From: JBFEYJ01 sp041546305 | GTDB taxonomy: Bacteria > Pseudomonadota > Gammaproteobacteria > Thiohalomonadales > Thiohalomonadaceae | DNA length: 5,927 nt | Direction: 5' to 3' | NCBI GenBank assembly: GCA_041546305.1 | Contig: JBFEWO010000163.1 | Coordinates: forward strand, 1-5,927 | Part shown: positions 5,054 through 5,927 of the stretch, piece by piece | Layout: each line of letters starts with the position of its first letter | Numbering within the stretch: position 1 is the stretch's first letter | Program-made: the position numbers and the translations under genes | Notes under the pieces: model-generated | Told to the model about the DNA's origin: nothing | The model's input: only the letters and a program-made list of their open reading frames with translations | Database searches by the model: none

Positions 5054-5063
5054 TAAATAGTAA

Positions 5064-5927
5064 ATGGCTAAAAAAATGCACGACACACCTATGCTTGACC
5101 AGCTGGAAAGCGGCCCATGGCCCAGCTTTGTTACCGGCCTCAAGCGTCTGGCTAACGACAACGACATGATGGTTGACCTGATGGGTCAGCTGGAAACCTC
5201 CTACAAAACCCGTAAGGGTTACTGGAAAGGTGGTACAGTAGGTGTTGTAGGTTACGGCGGCGGCGTTATCCCCCGCTTTACCGAGCTGCACGACGAGAAC
5301 AAGAAGCCCCTGTTCCCGGCTGCTGCCGAGTTCCACACCCTGCGTATCATGCCGCCTGCCGGCATGCACTACGATACCGCGACCCTGCGCAAGTTCTGCG
5401 ACATCTGGGAAAAGTACGGTTCCGGTCTCATCGCTTTCCACGGTCAGTCTGGTGACATCATGTTCCAGGGCTGCACCACCGAAAACGTTCAGCCTGCATT
5501 CGACGAAATGAACGAGATGGGCTTCGACCTCGGCGGCGCTGGTCCCGCTGTCCGTACCGGTATGTCCTGCGTTGGTGCCGCTCGCTGCGAGCAGTCCTGC
5601 GCCGACGAGCAGCGTATCCACCGCACCCTGGTTAACGCCTTCCTCGACGACATGCACCGTCCGGCTCTGCCCTACAAGATGAAGTTCAAGGTCTCCGGTT
5701 GTGCCAATGACTGCATGAACTCCATCCACCGTGCTGACTTCTCCGTGATCGGTACCTGGCGCGACGACATGATCGTTGATCAGGCCGAAGTGAAGGCCTT
5801 CGTTGAAGCCAAGGGTCGCAAGTACGTTGTTGACAACGTCATCAGCCGTTGCCCGACCAACGCCCTGTCCCTGAACGACGACGACACCCTCGACGTCGAC
5901 AACAAGGCCTGCGTGCGCTGCATGCAC
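5064..5927 (+). CDS. dsrA: Dissimilatory (reverse-type) sulfite reductase alpha subunit, C-terminus cut by window edge
   Basis: DsrA with DsrB forms the cytoplasmic siroheme enzyme that in sulfur oxidisers produces sulfite from sulfur delivered through DsrC. Seen: 288 residues beginning MAKKMHDTPMLDQLESGPWP, open to the edge; full DsrA is about 415 residues. The siroheme-[4Fe-4S] ligand motifs are intact: Cys169-x5-Cys175 (with Cys179) and Cys213-x3-Cys217 (SGCANDC). The ferredoxin-like insert begins at about 260 with Cys263-Pro and Cys283-x2-Cys286 (ACVRCMH), then is cut. Conserved stretches include KTRKGYWKGGTVGVVGYGGG (47-66) and FHGQSGDIMFQG (125-136). The oxidative rather than reductive type is inferred from closeness to the A. 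vinosum N-terminus (TPMLDQLE.GPWPSF). Codon usage is strongly biased to C-ending codons, as in highly expressed genes. dsrB and the rest of the cluster are expected beyond the right edge. Confidence 0.97.
   Translation, partial: MAKKMHDTPMLDQLESGPWPSFVTGLKRLANDNDMMVDLMGQLETSYKTRKGYWKGGTVGVVGYGGGVIPRFTELHDENKKPLFPAAAEFHTLRIMPPAGMHYDTATLRKFCDIWEKYGSGLIAFHGQSGDIMFQGCTTENVQPAFDEMNEMGFDLGGAGPAVRTGMSCVGAARCEQSCADEQRIHRTLVNAFLDDMHRPALPYKMKFKVSGCANDCMNSIHRADFSVIGTWRDDMIVDQAEVKAFVEAKGRKYVVDNVISRCPTNALSLNDDDTLDVDNKACVRCMH

Larger units (their letters stand above)
4532..5063. promoter_or_regulatory. Long AT-richer intergenic region between the operon and dsrA
   Basis: No credible protein gene, tRNA or rRNA is seen in these 532 bp. 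The region must contain the promoter of the minus-strand operon and probably that of dsrA. It holds several inverted and direct repeats listed separately (4639-4677, 4809-4862, 4897-4954, 5021-5043). The base composition is visibly AT-richer than the flanking genes. In Allochromatium vinosum the region upstream of dsrA is where the dsr cluster is controlled and where DsrC has been reported to bind. Whether this region acts the same way is inference. A weak plus-strand promoter candidate is TTGGGA (4934-4939), 17 bases, TTCAAT (4957-4962), which overlaps the hairpin at 4926-4954. Confidence 0.7.

Noticed and set aside
4532..5063. CRISPR array in the intergenic region
   Set aside because: The repeats are too short, too few and unevenly spaced. 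There are no identical 25-37 base units with regular spacers here or elsewhere in the window.
4884..5927. Long minus-strand open frame of 347 codons opposite dsrA
   Set aside because: It is the antisense shadow of dsrA, whose plus-strand frame carries intact cofactor motifs. The antisense product is rich in Val, His and Gly, as expected from the opposite strand of a biased gene.

Overview
The window reads as chromosomal DNA of a sulfur-oxidising proteobacterium, most likely gammaproteobacterial (Chromatiales-like). The main evidence is the right end, which holds the first 288 codons of dsrA, the alpha subunit of dissimilatory sulfite reductase. It most resembles the oxidative (reverse) type known from Allochromatium vinosum. 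No ribosomal RNA or tRNA is present, so the taxonomic call rests on protein resemblance alone.

Layout. (1) 1-519, minus: thymidylate kinase (tmk), C-terminus cut off by the window edge. (2) 607-1194, minus: a helical 195-residue protein of unknown function. (3) 1338-2402, plus: a 354-residue protein of unknown function, divergent from gene 2 across a control region of about 140 bp with two small hairpins. (4) 2474-2494: a terminator hairpin shared by convergent transcription units. (5) 4531-2524, minus: a probable four-gene operon. In transcription order it encodes a 58-residue small protein, a 235-residue helical protein, a Cas6/Cmx6-like RNA endonuclease-fold protein, and a DsrC/TusE-family protein with no cysteine at all (RspA type). 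(6) 4532-5063: a gene-free, AT-richer region of about 530 bp with several inverted and direct repeats, separating that operon from dsrA. (7) 5064-5927, plus: dsrA, running off the window.

The most striking point is the minus-strand operon divergent from dsrA. It joins a stand-alone Cas6-family protein to a cysteine-less DsrC paralogue. No CRISPR array and no other cas gene is visible. DsrC-family proteins normally carry sulfur on C-terminal cysteines, and A. vinosum DsrC has been reported to bind DNA upstream of dsrA. A cysteine-free member cannot carry sulfur that way, so a regulatory role is more plausible. A Cas6-fold protein would fit recognition or cleavage of a structured RNA. Together with the two unrecognised proteins, this could be an RNA-level control module for sulfur oxidation. 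That is inference; the sequence shows only gene identity, order and spacing.
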